NCBI RefSeq assembly: GCF_014648115.1
Contig: NZ_BMQM01000017.1
Span: 24,691 to 88,690 of the forward strand
Direction: 5' to 3'
DNA length: 64,000 bases
Source: Deinococcus seoulensis
GTDB taxonomy: Bacteria; Deinococcota; Deinococci; Deinococcales; Deinococcaceae
The notes under the pieces are model-generated. The model searched no databases and was not told the origin of the DNA. It was given only the letters and a program-made list of their open reading frames with translations. Below, in pieces: positions 13,029 through 21,306 of this stretch; the first letter of the stretch is position 1; each line of letters opens with the position of its first letter. A program made the translations under genes and the position numbers.

Positions 13029-14504
13029 TTATACACCCATTGCGTCCTTGATCTCCTGCCGCAGGGCCGGACTGTCCACCCATGCCAGCGCCCGGCACAG
13101 CGCCCCACTCCACGCTTCCCGCCGGGAAAACCGGGCCTGTTCACTGAACCGCCAGATGATCCGGATCAACCCGCCCACATTCACGCACTCACGCGCGCCC
13201 ATCTCGACCAGCATGTCCCGGATCCGCTGCGCCGCCTGCGGGTGCGGGCGGGCCTCCGGACCCGTCCGGCCCGTCGCGGCCGCCAGCACGGTCACCGCAC
13301 TGCCGTTACTGCGCCCAGGCAGCCGGTGCTGCTGGTACTGAAACGACACCTCCCCGCCCGTCAGCATCGGCACTTCGGGCAGGCTCTCGGCGACCTCCTC
13401 ATGCACGCCCGGCAGCATCGCCAGCAGCGCGAACGTGTCTGGCACCAGCGCCCGCAGCAGCGCCAGGAACGGCCCGCGCGTCGTCATGGCCTTCAACGCC
13501 CCGTTGAACTCCCTGATCAGGTCGTCGATGTCATCCCCGAACCCGCCCAGCTGGTTGGCGCGCACCATCGCGGCAGCCCAGTGCGCCCGCTGATCCGGCG
13601 TCCGCACCGTCAGGCCCAGCAGCATCGTGCGGGCCTGCGCTGCCATCGGCCGGGCCTGCAACATGCCCCAGGCCCGCACGATCGCCCCGTACTCGGACTG
13701 CGGGCTGGCTCCCGTACGGGGCGGCGCGCTGAACGGAGTGCCCAGCCGTAAGGCCCACAAGGCCCGCGCCACCTGCCCGTACACTCCACCCTGCGGCAGG
13801 TCGTCCAGGGCGGGCTGGTTCCGGCCCAGCAGGGCCAGCGCGAACGCCTGCAACTCATTGAACCCCCTGTGGTCCCGCTCCAACAGGGTCGCGGCGTCCC
13901 CGTAATTGCCCAGGGCGATGTGCGCCTCCGCCAGCAGGCGCAGCGCCCAGGCCTGACGCCGCTCCGTCAGCGGGTTGCGGGCCATGGCGTTCAGCAGCAG
14001 TTGCGGGTCCGGTTCGCCCATGTTGGTGTGAAGGCGTCCGAGTTCCATCTCCACGTGCTGAACGCGGTACTGCATGCCCAGCGCCTCGGCCAGGGTGCGC
14101 GCCAGGCGCAGTTGCGTGAGCGCTTCCGTGAACCGCTGCGCCTCGCCGAGCGCCATGCCCCGCGCGAACGCCCCGTCCGCTGCGTCTTCCACGGCGTGCG
14201 GGTCCAGGCTCGACAGGGACACCTCGGCCGTCTGGAGCACGGTGGAGTACTGCCCGAGCGTGATGTTCGCCAGCAGGCGCAGGCCGTGCGCTCCGGCGAC
14301 CTGCTCACGGTCGAGTTCGTCGAGGGCCTCGTTGATGGTTTTCGGGCAGCGGGTGGTCATGGCGATCCGGACCTTCCGGCGGACCCGGAGGTCGCCACTC
14401 GCATCTGACAGCGCGGCAATGAGTTCGGTCGGGTGGTTCGAGGTGCTGATGAGGTGGTCCCAGGTGGCGGGCGTGCTGGCGGGTTCGTTGCGAGTCAGAG
14501 TCAT
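13029..14504 (-). CDS. TPR-repeat protein, candidate peptide-responsive regulator
   Basis: 491 residues from ATG 14504 (GAGG 5 nt upstream). Almost entirely helical with TPR-like pairs from about residue 70 on: AGAHGLRLLANITLGQYSTV, AFARGMALGEAQRFTEALTQ, RQAWALRLLAEAHIALGNYG, AFALALLGRNQPALDD. The first 60 residues (WDHLISTSNHPTELIAALSD, then LRVRRKVRIAMTTR) are basic and might hold a degenerate DNA-binding unit, but no clear helix-turn-helix is visible. Two lysogeny operators flank its promoter, so it is under phage repressor control. With the small secreted peptide encoded next, it resembles Rap/AimR receptors; it could otherwise be a generic TPR scaffold. Confidence 0.7.
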   Translation of the reverse strand: MTLTRNEPASTPATWDHLISTSNHPTELIAALSDASGDLRVRRKVRIAMTTRCPKTINEALDELDREQVAGAHGLRLLANITLGQYSTVLQTAEVSLSSLDPHAVEDAADGAFARGMALGEAQRFTEALTQLRLARTLAEALGMQYRVQHVEMELGRLHTNMGEPDPQLLLNAMARNPLTERRQAWALRLLAEAHIALGNYGDAATLLERDHRGFNELQAFALALLGRNQPALDDLPQGGVYGQVARALWALRLGTPFSAPPRTGASPQSEYGAIVRAWGMLQARPMAAQARTMLLGLTVRTPDQRAHWAAAMVRANQLGGFGDDIDDLIREFNGALKAMTTRGPFLALLRALVPDTFALLAMLPGVHEEVAESLPEVPMLTGGEVSFQYQQHRLPGRSNGSAVTVLAAATGRTGPEARPHPQAAQRIRDMLVEMGARECVNVGGLIRIIWRFSEQARFSRREAWSGALCRALAWVDSPALRQEIKDAMGV

Positions 14505-14510
14505 CAATAC

Positions 14511-14525
14511 CTCAACTTAGTTTAG
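14511..14525. promoter_or_regulatory. Lysogeny operator 3
   Basis: CTCAACTTAGTTTAG matches the operator dyad with one change in the left arm. It lies 6 bp upstream of the TPR gene start and overlaps its GAGG, so a bound repressor would block that promoter or its early transcript. Confidence 0.6.
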
Positions 14526-14528
14526 GTC

Positions 14529-14558
14529 TTGCGTCATAGACTAAACTCAGTTTATACT
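14529..14558 (+). promoter_or_regulatory. Rightward early promoter
   Basis: TTGCGT (14529-14534) and TATACT (14553-14558) with an 18-bp spacer that contains operator 4. It would drive the long plus-strand early operon beginning at 14645, with a leader of about 80 nt. Confidence 0.6.
14541..14554. promoter_or_regulatory. Lysogeny operator 4
   Basis: CTAAACTCAGTTTA, an operator core lying inside the spacer and first -10 base of the rightward early promoter. It is placed to repress the early operon. Confidence 0.65.
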
Positions 14559-14644
14559 CTGGTCAAGCCCGAGAAAAACGGCGAATCCCCCAACCCGAAC
14601 GCCCGGCAGAGCGAAATTCAAGGGAGGGGGAACCGAGGTCCAGC

Positions 14645-15046
14645 ATGACGCACGCCACCCCGACCGTCAAGACCGCCCCCCGCTTCAACCTCGCCCTGAT
14701 CGTGAACGAGGCCCGCCTGCACGGCGCGGCGTTCAACATCCTGAACCCCACCTGCGTGATCACCGTGGACGGCGCCGAGTACAGCCTGGAGTGGTTCCAC
14801 ACCGAGTTCAGCAACATGGGCCGCACCCTGATCTACACGGTCACGGTAACGCACCGCGACACCGGCCGCCGCGTCGAGTACCGCGTGATCGAAGCCGTCC
14901 GCCGCAACCGCAAGGGCGAAGGCAAGGTCCACTACAACTGCCGGTACGCCGGGATGAACGTCCACGGGTTCGAGGAAGCCAGCGAGCACCTCGCCCAGAC
15001 CGCCGCCGCGTTCCTCGCCCGCCGCGCCGCGCAGGTGGCCGCGTGA
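14645..15046 (+). CDS. First gene of the early operon, hypothetical
   Basis: 133 residues, preceded by GGGAGGGGG. Beta-rich centre (TCVITVDGAEYSLEWFHTEF, RTLIYTVTVTHRDTGRRVEY) and an Ala-rich C-terminal helix. It is the operator-controlled entry gene of the early transcript. Family unknown; first genes of such operons are often host-takeover or anti-defence proteins, but nothing in the sequence shows that. Confidence 0.65.
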   Translation: MTHATPTVKTAPRFNLALIVNEARLHGAAFNILNPTCVITVDGAEYSLEWFHTEFSNMGRTLIYTVTVTHRDTGRRVEYRVIEAVRRNRKGEGKVHYNCRYAGMNVHGFEEASEHLAQTAAAFLARRAAQVAA

Positions 15047-15252
15047 CCGCCGCCCACTACCGCGCCGACTGGGTCGTCACCGGCCCGCAGCGCCTCACCC
15101 GCCTCGAGGAGTACCAGGGCCGCTACTGGGTGGTGTTCATCGCCGAGCTGCACGCCGACCCCTGCACGCCCGAACGCGCCCACCTGAGCCTGCGCGCCGC
15201 ACGCCTGGCCCGACTGGCCCGCCGCGCCCTCGAACTGGAGCGCTCGAACTGA
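15043..15252 (+). CDS. Small hypothetical protein
   Basis: 69 residues from GTG 15043, overlapping the previous stop by 4 bp (GTGA). N-terminal strands (WVVTGPQRLTRLEEYQGRYW, VVFIAEL) precede an Arg/Leu/Ala helix (LRAARLARLARRALELERSN). No family recognised. Confidence 0.6.
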   Translation: MTAAHYRADWVVTGPQRLTRLEEYQGRYWVVFIAELHADPCTPERAHLSLRAARLARLARRALELERSN

Positions 15253-15452
15253 TGCCCGACCGCCTCCAGGACCTGTACGAGTTCGAACGCGAGCTGCGCG
15301 AAGCGATCGCCGAAGGCGGCCCTGACAGCCCCAACCGCGCCATCTGGCTCCAGGCCCGCCGGAACGTCCTGGCCCAGATGCAGCTCCACCGCCGTGAGTA
15401 CAGCGCCAAGCAGCCCCTCCCCCTCACCCTCGCCGACAGGAGCGCCGCATGA
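15252..15452 (+). CDS. Small helical protein
   Basis: 66 residues; the ATG shares one base with the previous stop. One long amphipathic helix (QDLYEFERELREAIAEGG, then WLQARRNVLAQMQLHRREY) may form a coiled coil. Function unknown. Confidence 0.6.
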   Translation: MPDRLQDLYEFERELREAIAEGGPDSPNRAIWLQARRNVLAQMQLHRREYSAKQPLPLTLADRSAA

Positions 15453-15757
15453 CCACCCACCCCGCACCCGTGACCACCGTGCCCGTGTACGCCGCCCACG
15501 AACGCCGCGCCGCCCGCCCCAGCCGCCTCGTGCGCCGCTGGCGGGTGTTCCGCCGCCGTGAACTGCCGTTCGCGCTGGCCGGGCTGGGCATGGTGAGCGT
15601 CCTGGCCCTGACCATCAGTGTCGTCCTGGTCGAGGGACCCACGCGCCTGCTGTCCGCCGCCGGGCTGATCGCGGGAGTGCTGCTGTTCGTGCGTGCCCTG
15701 TACGCCGCGCCCGGCCCGATCCGCGAGTACGTGGACCTGCCCGGCGGTCGCCAGTGA
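15449..15757 (+). CDS. Small two-pass membrane protein
   Basis: 102 residues. A very basic cytoplasmic segment (RRAARPSRLVRRWRVFRRRE) precedes two hydrophobic spans, about residues 40-60 (LPFALAGLGMVSVLALTISV) and 68-88 (LLSAAGLIAGVLLFVRALYA). Coupled to neighbours by ATGA/GTGA overlaps. Role unknown. Confidence 0.6.
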   Translation: MTTHPAPVTTVPVYAAHERRAARPSRLVRRWRVFRRRELPFALAGLGMVSVLALTISVVLVEGPTRLLSAAGLIAGVLLFVRALYAAPGPIREYVDLPGGRQ

Positions 15758-16203
15758 CTCGCACGAACGCCCGGCAGCAGCGGCAGGCGGCCCGCGCCCT
15801 GAACCGCCGCCGCCCCGCGAACCGCGCGCCCGCGCACCAGCAGCGTCGCCTGCTGCGCGTCCTGCTGCCCATGTCCCCCCTGACCAGCACCGCGCTGGCC
15901 ATCGCCACCGGAAAGCGCGTCTCGACGACCTGCGTTCAGCTCGGCACGCTCCGGGACGCGCGCATGACCGTCCAGGCGCCCATCACGGCCCTGGCGCAGT
16001 ACCGCTGCGGCGGGTACGCCAAGCAGGCGGTCGCGCCGTCCGCGCTGGCCTTCCTGGTCATGTACCGCAAACCCGCACCCCTGCGCCCGCAGGCGCACCT
16101 GATCGCGCTGAGTGAACTGGTGGACGGCACGTTCCGCGACTGCGGCGCCCTGATGCTCAACCGCCCCCAGACGCCCGCGCAGGCCCTGGCAGGTGCCGCG
16201 TGA
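15754..16203 (+). CDS. Hypothetical basic protein with possible winged helix
   Basis: 149 residues from GTG 15754. The N-terminal 35 residues are extremely basic. A helix-turn-helix-like stretch follows (PMSPLTSTALAIATGKRVST, then TTCVQLGTLRDARM), with strands after it. Could bind nucleic acid; no family recognised. Confidence 0.6.
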   Translation: MTRTNARQQRQAARALNRRRPANRAPAHQQRRLLRVLLPMSPLTSTALAIATGKRVSTTCVQLGTLRDARMTVQAPITALAQYRCGGYAKQAVAPSALAFLVMYRKPAPLRPQAHLIALSELVDGTFRDCGALMLNRPQTPAQALAGAA

Positions 16204-16757
16204 GCAGCGCCCTGACCGCCCCGAACGCAGACGCCGCCGAGATCCTGCACCACGTGTACCACGGCAGCGGCGTGACGCGCGCCGAACTGACCCGCGCCCT
16301 GGAAGTACGCGCGGGCGTCGTGGCGGCCGCGCTGGACGCCTTCAAGGACGCCGGACTCATCCACTTCGACGACCTGCGGTACTACCCCAGCCTGAACGAC
16401 GACACGGACGCCACCGCCCGCCGCGAGTACGCCCGCCTGAGCGGCGCCCGCAGCTGCCGCACCTGCGGCTGCACCGACCAGTGGGCCTGCGAAGGCGGCT
16501 GCGATTGGATCGACGAGGACCTGTGCAGCACCTGCGACCCGAGTGTCGTCAGCATGCTCAACCGTGCAAGCTGCGTCGGAGCTGAGGACGGCGTCAGCGT
16601 GTGGACCGAACTGAACGATGGGGGCGACGTGCGCCTGATGATTCAGAACAGCACGGGTCGTCAGGCTGCCATTCTCACGAGCGCTGAGGCCGTCGAGATC
16701 GCCACGAATCTCCTGATGTACGCCCGCGCCGCCGAACGCGACGGGGAACTGCTGTGA
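16200..16757 (+). CDS. Zinc-motif phage protein with winged-helix N-terminus
   Basis: 185 residues from GTG 16200. Residues about 10-65 look like a winged helix (AAEILHHVYHGSGVTRAELT, then VVAAALDAFKDAGLIHFDDL). Residues about 86-115 carry a six-cysteine cluster (CRTCGCTDQWACEGGCDW, then DLCSTC), a motif that recurs in phage hypothetical proteins and probably binds zinc. The C-terminal 70 residues contain DVRLMIQNSTGRQAAILTSA. Early-operon regulator is a reasonable guess. Confidence 0.65.
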   Translation: MSSALTAPNADAAEILHHVYHGSGVTRAELTRALEVRAGVVAAALDAFKDAGLIHFDDLRYYPSLNDDTDATARREYARLSGARSCRTCGCTDQWACEGGCDWIDEDLCSTCDPSVVSMLNRASCVGAEDGVSVWTELNDGGDVRLMIQNSTGRQAAILTSAEAVEIATNLLMYARAAERDGELL

Positions 16758-17545
16758 GCCGCCTGAAGACCGCCATGGACCGCGACCGGGGCGCGCAGCA
16801 GGCCGCGACCGGACTGGTCGGCGATCCGCTCAAGCTGCCCTTCGCGCGCATCCTTCAGGAAGCCCAGCAGATCCGCGTCAGCGAGGCGTACCGCCGCATG
16901 GTCACCGCCGGCGCGTGCGCCCTGACCGGCGGCCGCGCTGAGGCCCTGTACCTCGACACCATTGGGGGCCTGAACGCCCACGACCTGGACGTGATCGTGC
17001 GCGCGTTCCGCCAGCTGGTCGTGGACATGGAGCACCGCCCGTTCCTGGACCTGCTGGGGCCGCTGTACATGGAGATCGGCCACAAACTGGACAAACAGGA
17101 CCGGGGCGAATTCTTCACTCCCTTCTGCCTGAACCGCCTGATGGTGGACCTGATGACGGCGCAGGACCCGCGCGCCATGTTCACGCCCGGCGAGATCCTG
17201 ACCGCGAACGAACCCGCCTGCGGCACCAGCGGCATGGTCCTGGCGTTCGCGGAGCACCTCACCAACCACGGCGTCAGCCCCCTGCACCTGCGCTGGACGG
17301 TGCAGGACCTCAGCCAGACCAGCTGCTACGCCAGCTACATCAACCTGACCCTCTGGGGCGTCCCGGCCACCGTCATCTGCGGCGACACGCTGCGCATGAC
17401 CGTGAACTGGGCGTGGCAGAACGTCCACTGGCACCAGGCGAAACCCTGGCCCACCGCCGAGGAACGCCGCGCGCACGTCGCCGAGGTCATGCGCCAGGAG
17501 CGATTCCTGCGCGTGTTCCAGGAACTGTTCGTGGGGGCCGCGTGA
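16754..17545 (+). CDS. N6-adenine methyltransferase-like protein lacking the NPPY motif
   Basis: 263 residues from GTG 16754. GEFFTPFCLNRLMVDLM (about residue 117) and NEPACGTSGMVLAFAE (about 152) match the conserved blocks and SAM-binding motif I of HsdM-type DNA methylases. The catalytic NPPY/F motif expected further on is not present; after ICGDTLRM comes NWAWQNVHWHQ. It is also much shorter than HsdM. It may be a truncated enzyme, a divergent catalyst, or a protein using the fold for SAM binding or antirestriction. Confidence 0.7.
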   Translation: MSRLKTAMDRDRGAQQAATGLVGDPLKLPFARILQEAQQIRVSEAYRRMVTAGACALTGGRAEALYLDTIGGLNAHDLDVIVRAFRQLVVDMEHRPFLDLLGPLYMEIGHKLDKQDRGEFFTPFCLNRLMVDLMTAQDPRAMFTPGEILTANEPACGTSGMVLAFAEHLTNHGVSPLHLRWTVQDLSQTSCYASYINLTLWGVPATVICGDTLRMTVNWAWQNVHWHQAKPWPTAEERRAHVAEVMRQERFLRVFQELFVGAA

Positions 17546-18033
17546 GCCGCCGTCGCCTCCTGCCGGAAACCTGGCTGACTGGCCAGTTCGTGTCCTACCG
17601 TGCCGAGCCCGGCCTGTACATCCCCAGCGTGGTCCTGCTCGACGCCGGAGAGCCTGCCCCGTCGCTGACCGTGCATGTCCACGGTCAGGGCGAAGTCCAG
17701 GCCGCCCGCGCCGACATCACGCCCCGCGCCGGCCGCATCGATCACCCCCTTCAGGTCGGGGATGACGTGCACGGGCGTCTGATGGAGCCGCACGGACTGC
17801 CGCTGTTCGAAGGGGACTGGACGGTCACTCGCGCTGGCCTGAGCGTCACCCTCGTGAACGCCCGCGTGCCCGGCGAGCGCATCGTGAACCCCGCGTACCT
17901 CGTCGTGACCCGCCGCGCCGACCTCGCGCTGGCCCTGGCGGAACTGTCCGCAGCTGCGGAGCGACGCGCTGGTACCCGCAAGCGCCACGCCATCCAGCCG
18001 GAATTCGGGCCGCTGTTCGGGGGTGCCCGGTGA
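17542..18033 (+). CDS. Hypothetical protein downstream of the methylase-like gene
   Basis: 163 residues from GTG 17542. Beta-rich (GLYIPSVVLLDAGEPAPSLT, VHVHGQGEVQAARADITPRA, DWTVTRAGLSVTLVNARVPG) with a basic C-terminus (AERRAGTRKRHAIQPEF). Overlaps both neighbours by 4 bp. The pairing suggests work with the methylase-like or ParB-domain protein; no family recognised. Confidence 0.6.
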   Translation: MSRRRLLPETWLTGQFVSYRAEPGLYIPSVVLLDAGEPAPSLTVHVHGQGEVQAARADITPRAGRIDHPLQVGDDVHGRLMEPHGLPLFEGDWTVTRAGLSVTLVNARVPGERIVNPAYLVVTRRADLALALAELSAAAERRAGTRKRHAIQPEFGPLFGGAR

Positions 18034-20207
18034 CCTTCCGCGCTGGCCAGACCGTCACCGGCCCCAGCCTGAGCGGTCCCGTGACCGGCACGGTCATCCG
18101 TGTTCGCCCCAGCATCATCGACCGCAGCGTCCTGATCGTCGACATCGACGTGGACGGCGAGGAGCACCACGTGCCCGCCGAAGACTGCGCCATCGCCCGC
18201 GCGCCCCGCGCCGCCACCCCGGAGGAACCCGTGACCGCCACCGACGCGCCCAGCGCCGACCAGCAGGCCCCCGCCCCCAGCCACGGCTGGATGCACCCCA
18301 ACAACTCCCACCTCGCCCACTGGGGTGACGGCACCCGCGTCCTGTGCGGCCGCATGGTCCCCGACGGCACCGATATCGTGAACACCGACCCGCACGCCGA
18401 CGTGCAGCGCTGCTCGAAGTGCGACAAGGCGCTCGGGCGGCAACTGGACGCGCAGACCCCAGCTCCCGCGCAGATCGAAGTGCCCCAGCGCACTCCCGAC
18501 GCCGCCCCGCAGTTCGAAGTACCGCAGTTCGAAGCGCCCACCCTGGGCCTGCAGGCCGTGCCCTGGAACCGCGTCCTGAACAGCAGCCTCAACCCCCGCA
18601 AGCACTTCGACGCGGACAGCCTGCGGGAACTCGCCGTGAGCATCTACCGCAAGGGCCTCCAGCAGAACCTCGTCGCCCGCCCCCACCCCGACCGCCCCGG
18701 CCACTTCGAGATCGCCGCCGGGGAGCGCCGCTGGCGCGCCATTGGACTGCTCACCCAGGGCTTCGAGGTGGACGGGCACGAGTGGCTGGAATGGCCGGCC
18801 AGCACCCCCGTGAACGTCCTGGTGCAGGACCTCACGGACCTGGAACTGCTGGAGGTCGCCACGGCCGAGAACGTCCAGCGGCGCCGCATGACCCCCATCG
18901 AGGAGGCCGACGCCTTCGCCGCCCTCGCGGATCACGGCAGTCCCATCGAGGACATCGCCGCGAAGTTCGGGTACACCCGCCGGACCGTCGTGCGCCGCAT
19001 CCAGATCAGCCGCGCCCTGTCGCCGCTGCTGCGTGACGAGTTCAACACCGGCAACCTGACGCTCGCGCAGGTGGAAGTCCTCGTCACGGTCGCGCCGGAA
19101 GTGCAGGAGGCCGTCTGGAACGGGTACCTGCGCAGCAACCCGCGCCTGTACCCCCCGGAGCACATCCGCAAGCACCTCCCGAACAACCTGTTCCTCGTCC
19201 GGCACCGGCAGTTCCCTCCCGCCTGGTACACCGGCGGGGTCGTCGAGGCGGACCTGTTCGACGACGTGGAACCGTACTTCCAGGATCCGGCGCAGGCCAT
19301 GGAGTGCCAGCTCCGGCACGCGCGGGTCCTGGCGGATCAGGACGTGGCGGGCGGCGCGGCGTTCGCGGAGGTCGTGCTGAACGCCATGCGCCACCACTAC
19401 GGCGAAACCGGCAACGGCGTCGCGTACAGCGTCAAGAACAGCGGCGAGATGGAACGCTGGGAGAACATCGGCGCCCGCCGCAGCTGGTCCCCGCTGCCCG
19501 ACAGTGGGTACAGCGTCAAGAACCCAACCCCGGACAGCGGTGCGAACACCAGCACCCCCCAGGGCGCGGCCACCCAGCCCGGCGCGGCCCAGGCCAGCGC
19601 TCCCCAGGCAGACCGGCCCGCCGCGCCCAGGTACCCGGCCCCGTGGTCCCTGGATGACATCCGCGTTGACGCGGCCCTGACCGGCCCTGACCGTCGCCGC
19701 CGCCTGCAGGCCGCGTACATCCTCGACAGCATGCTGGACCGCGAAGTCCCGCACATCACGCCTGAACTCACCCGCGCGGCCGACCGTCTGGAACTGCTGT
19801 TCAGCACGCACCTGAAACGCAACGGGGACGGCTGGACCCTGGGCGCCGAGCCCAAGGATGAGACGGCGGAACTCGCGGTTGCCACCGAGATCCTGCGCCT
19901 GCTGCTCACCCTGACCGGCGCGGACCTCGACACGCTGTTCTACGGGTACTTCCACCGCGAGTTGAGCTTCTCGAACACCGCCGCCCCGACCGCGCTGGGC
20001 AACCTGGACCCGTTCACGTTGACGGAAGGTTTCCTGGGAGGCTGCGACACGCTCGCCCTTCAGGAGATCTGGGACGACGCGGGCCTGGGCGACCGGGCCA
20101 ACACCACGGACGAGTACCTGCGCTCGATGCTGCTCGAAGAAGCCCCCACCCTGGCTGCGCGTGGCTTCCTGCCCCGGCCCCTGCGCCCCGAGGCCGACGA
20201 TGACTGA
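18030..20207 (+). CDS. Large ParB-domain protein
   Basis: 725 residues from GTG 18030. The N-terminus (to about 150) holds a small beta domain and a Cys/His segment (CGRMVPDGTD, then CSKCDKAL). A ParB/sulfiredoxin-type domain begins near residue 186 (SLNPRKHFDADSLRELAVSI) with the GERRWRAIGLL box near 231, and a KorB-like helix-turn-helix follows at about 287-335 (PIEEADAFAALADHGS, then AAKFGYTRRTVVRRIQISRA). The long C-terminus is of unknown fold. It is not next to a parA; the element's parA lies 9 kb away with its own small partner. A role in early-gene control or DNA processing, perhaps as a CTP-dependent clamp, is possible. Confidence 0.75.
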   Translation: MTFRAGQTVTGPSLSGPVTGTVIRVRPSIIDRSVLIVDIDVDGEEHHVPAEDCAIARAPRAATPEEPVTATDAPSADQQAPAPSHGWMHPNNSHLAHWGDGTRVLCGRMVPDGTDIVNTDPHADVQRCSKCDKALGRQLDAQTPAPAQIEVPQRTPDAAPQFEVPQFEAPTLGLQAVPWNRVLNSSLNPRKHFDADSLRELAVSIYRKGLQQNLVARPHPDRPGHFEIAAGERRWRAIGLLTQGFEVDGHEWLEWPASTPVNVLVQDLTDLELLEVATAENVQRRRMTPIEEADAFAALADHGSPIEDIAAKFGYTRRTVVRRIQISRALSPLLRDEFNTGNLTLAQVEVLVTVAPEVQEAVWNGYLRSNPRLYPPEHIRKHLPNNLFLVRHRQFPPAWYTGGVVEADLFDDVEPYFQDPAQAMECQLRHARVLADQDVAGGAAFAEVVLNAMRHHYGETGNGVAYSVKNSGEMERWENIGARRSWSPLPDSGYSVKNPTPDSGANTSTPQGAATQPGAAQASAPQADRPAAPRYPAPWSLDDIRVDAALTGPDRRRRLQAAYILDSMLDREVPHITPELTRAADRLELLFSTHLKRNGDGWTLGAEPKDETAELAVATEILRLLLTLTGADLDTLFYGYFHRELSFSNTAAPTALGNLDPFTLTEGFLGGCDTLALQEIWDDAGLGDRANTTDEYLRSMLLEEAPTLAARGFLPRPLRPEADDD

Positions 20208-20535
20208 GCCTGCCTTCATCCCGGCCGTGCACTTCGAGCTGGAGTTCAAGTCCGACTTCCGCCAGCTGCTGGGTCACCCTGGCCACCCGGCGCAGGTCAT
20301 GTACGCCAGCGCCCTGCTCGCCGTGTTCGGGCTGCCCGTCACCACGCCCGTCCGCCTCAGCATCCGCTTCACGGACCGCAACCAGCTGATCGCCGTCAAC
20401 GGCCCCGTGGCTCACGAGGCGTCCCCGGCGGAGGTCGGCGCGGCACTGAACGCGGCGGGCGCCATCGTGGCCACCACCTTCGTCCTGCCCACGCGCGTAA
20501 TCACCGACCTGAACGGGGAGGCCGCCGATGCGTGA
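20200..20535 (+). CDS. Hypothetical protein
   Basis: 111 residues from ATG 20200, inside the end of the ParB-domain gene. Mixed alpha/beta: FELEFKSDFRQLLGHPGHPA, ARLSIRF-type strand (VRLSIRFTDRNQLIAVNG) and AGAIVATTFVLPTRVITDL. No family recognised. Confidence 0.6.
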   Translation: MTEPAFIPAVHFELEFKSDFRQLLGHPGHPAQVMYASALLAVFGLPVTTPVRLSIRFTDRNQLIAVNGPVAHEASPAEVGAALNAAGAIVATTFVLPTRVITDLNGEAADA

Positions 20536-20803
20536 CCTGAACCGCCTTCAGTTCATGGCCGCCCCGCAGGGGAACCAGCCGGACCGCGTGGCCGTCGCTG
20601 TGGTCGGCGGGGAGGTCGTCGGGTACGCCCGCACCCTCGCGGACGCCCTGGTACTGGAAGCAGGTTGGCACGCCTACATGCGCCAGCGGCCCCGCGCACA
20701 CGGCGGGAACGCCCGCGAACGGCACCACTGGTACCGGGGCTGGGACCGCGCCAGGGCCTGGGTCAAGCAGCGCGCCCGCACCCACCCCCGGCGGGCCGCC
20801 TGA
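20528..20803 (+). CDS. Small hypothetical basic protein
   Basis: 91 residues. RVAVAVVGGEVVGYARTLAD is a beta-hairpin followed by a helix; the C-terminal 40 residues are Arg/His-rich (RERHHWYRGWDRARAWVKQR). Nucleic-acid binding would fit the charge. Function unknown. Confidence 0.6.
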   Translation: MRDLNRLQFMAAPQGNQPDRVAVAVVGGEVVGYARTLADALVLEAGWHAYMRQRPRAHGGNARERHHWYRGWDRARAWVKQRARTHPRRAA

Positions 20804-21306
20804 TGGACGTCCTCACCGCCCACAACGCACGCGGGTACCTGCACGCCGTCACCTGCGACCACCCCGCCGGGCTCGGGGAGCTGTTCGCCCGCACCATGCG
20901 CGCCCAGGGGTGCATCGTCACGCGCCGCAGCATGGCCGACCACCTCGCCCAGATCGCCGCCGGACGGGCCGGGCACGCCCCCACGGACTCACCCGCGCAG
21001 GCGGTCACGCCGGACCTTCCGGAAGTCGGGGCCAGCGTCACGGTCCCGCACCTGGGTGCCGGGGTGGTGATCACCCTCCTGGCCTGGCCGGACGGCACGC
21101 GCGCCGCACTGGTCCGCGCCCGCAACGGCGAGAGCCTCGCGCGGCCCGGGCAGTGGACGCCGCTGGACACGCCCGCCCAGCCCACGCAGGATGCCCCGTC
21201 CCCTGAACCGCCCATGCAGCCGCCCGACCCGCCCCTGCCCGATGCGCCCGTCCTCTCCGCCCCCACGTGCATGCCGACGCTGTTCGGCGAATGGAGCCCC
21301 GCATGA
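20803..21306 (+). CDS. Hypothetical protein with Pro-rich tail
   Basis: 167 residues. N-terminal helices (GLGELFARTMRAQGCIVTRR, SMADHLAQIAAG), then a small beta domain resembling a Tudor/KOW-like barrel (VGASVTVPHLGAGVVITLLA, ALVRARNGESLARPGQW), then a Pro-rich C-terminus. No family recognised. Confidence 0.6.
   Translation: MDVLTAHNARGYLHAVTCDHPAGLGELFARTMRAQGCIVTRRSMADHLAQIAAGRAGHAPTDSPAQAVTPDLPEVGASVTVPHLGAGVVITLLAWPDGTRAALVRARNGESLARPGQWTPLDTPAQPTQDAPSPEPPMQPPDPPLPDAPVLSAPTCMPTLFGEWSPA

Noticed and set aside
17751..20249. Minus-strand frame of about 832 codons
   Set aside because: Antisense shadow of the ParB-domain gene; the plus-strand protein has clear ParB motifs and operon overlaps.
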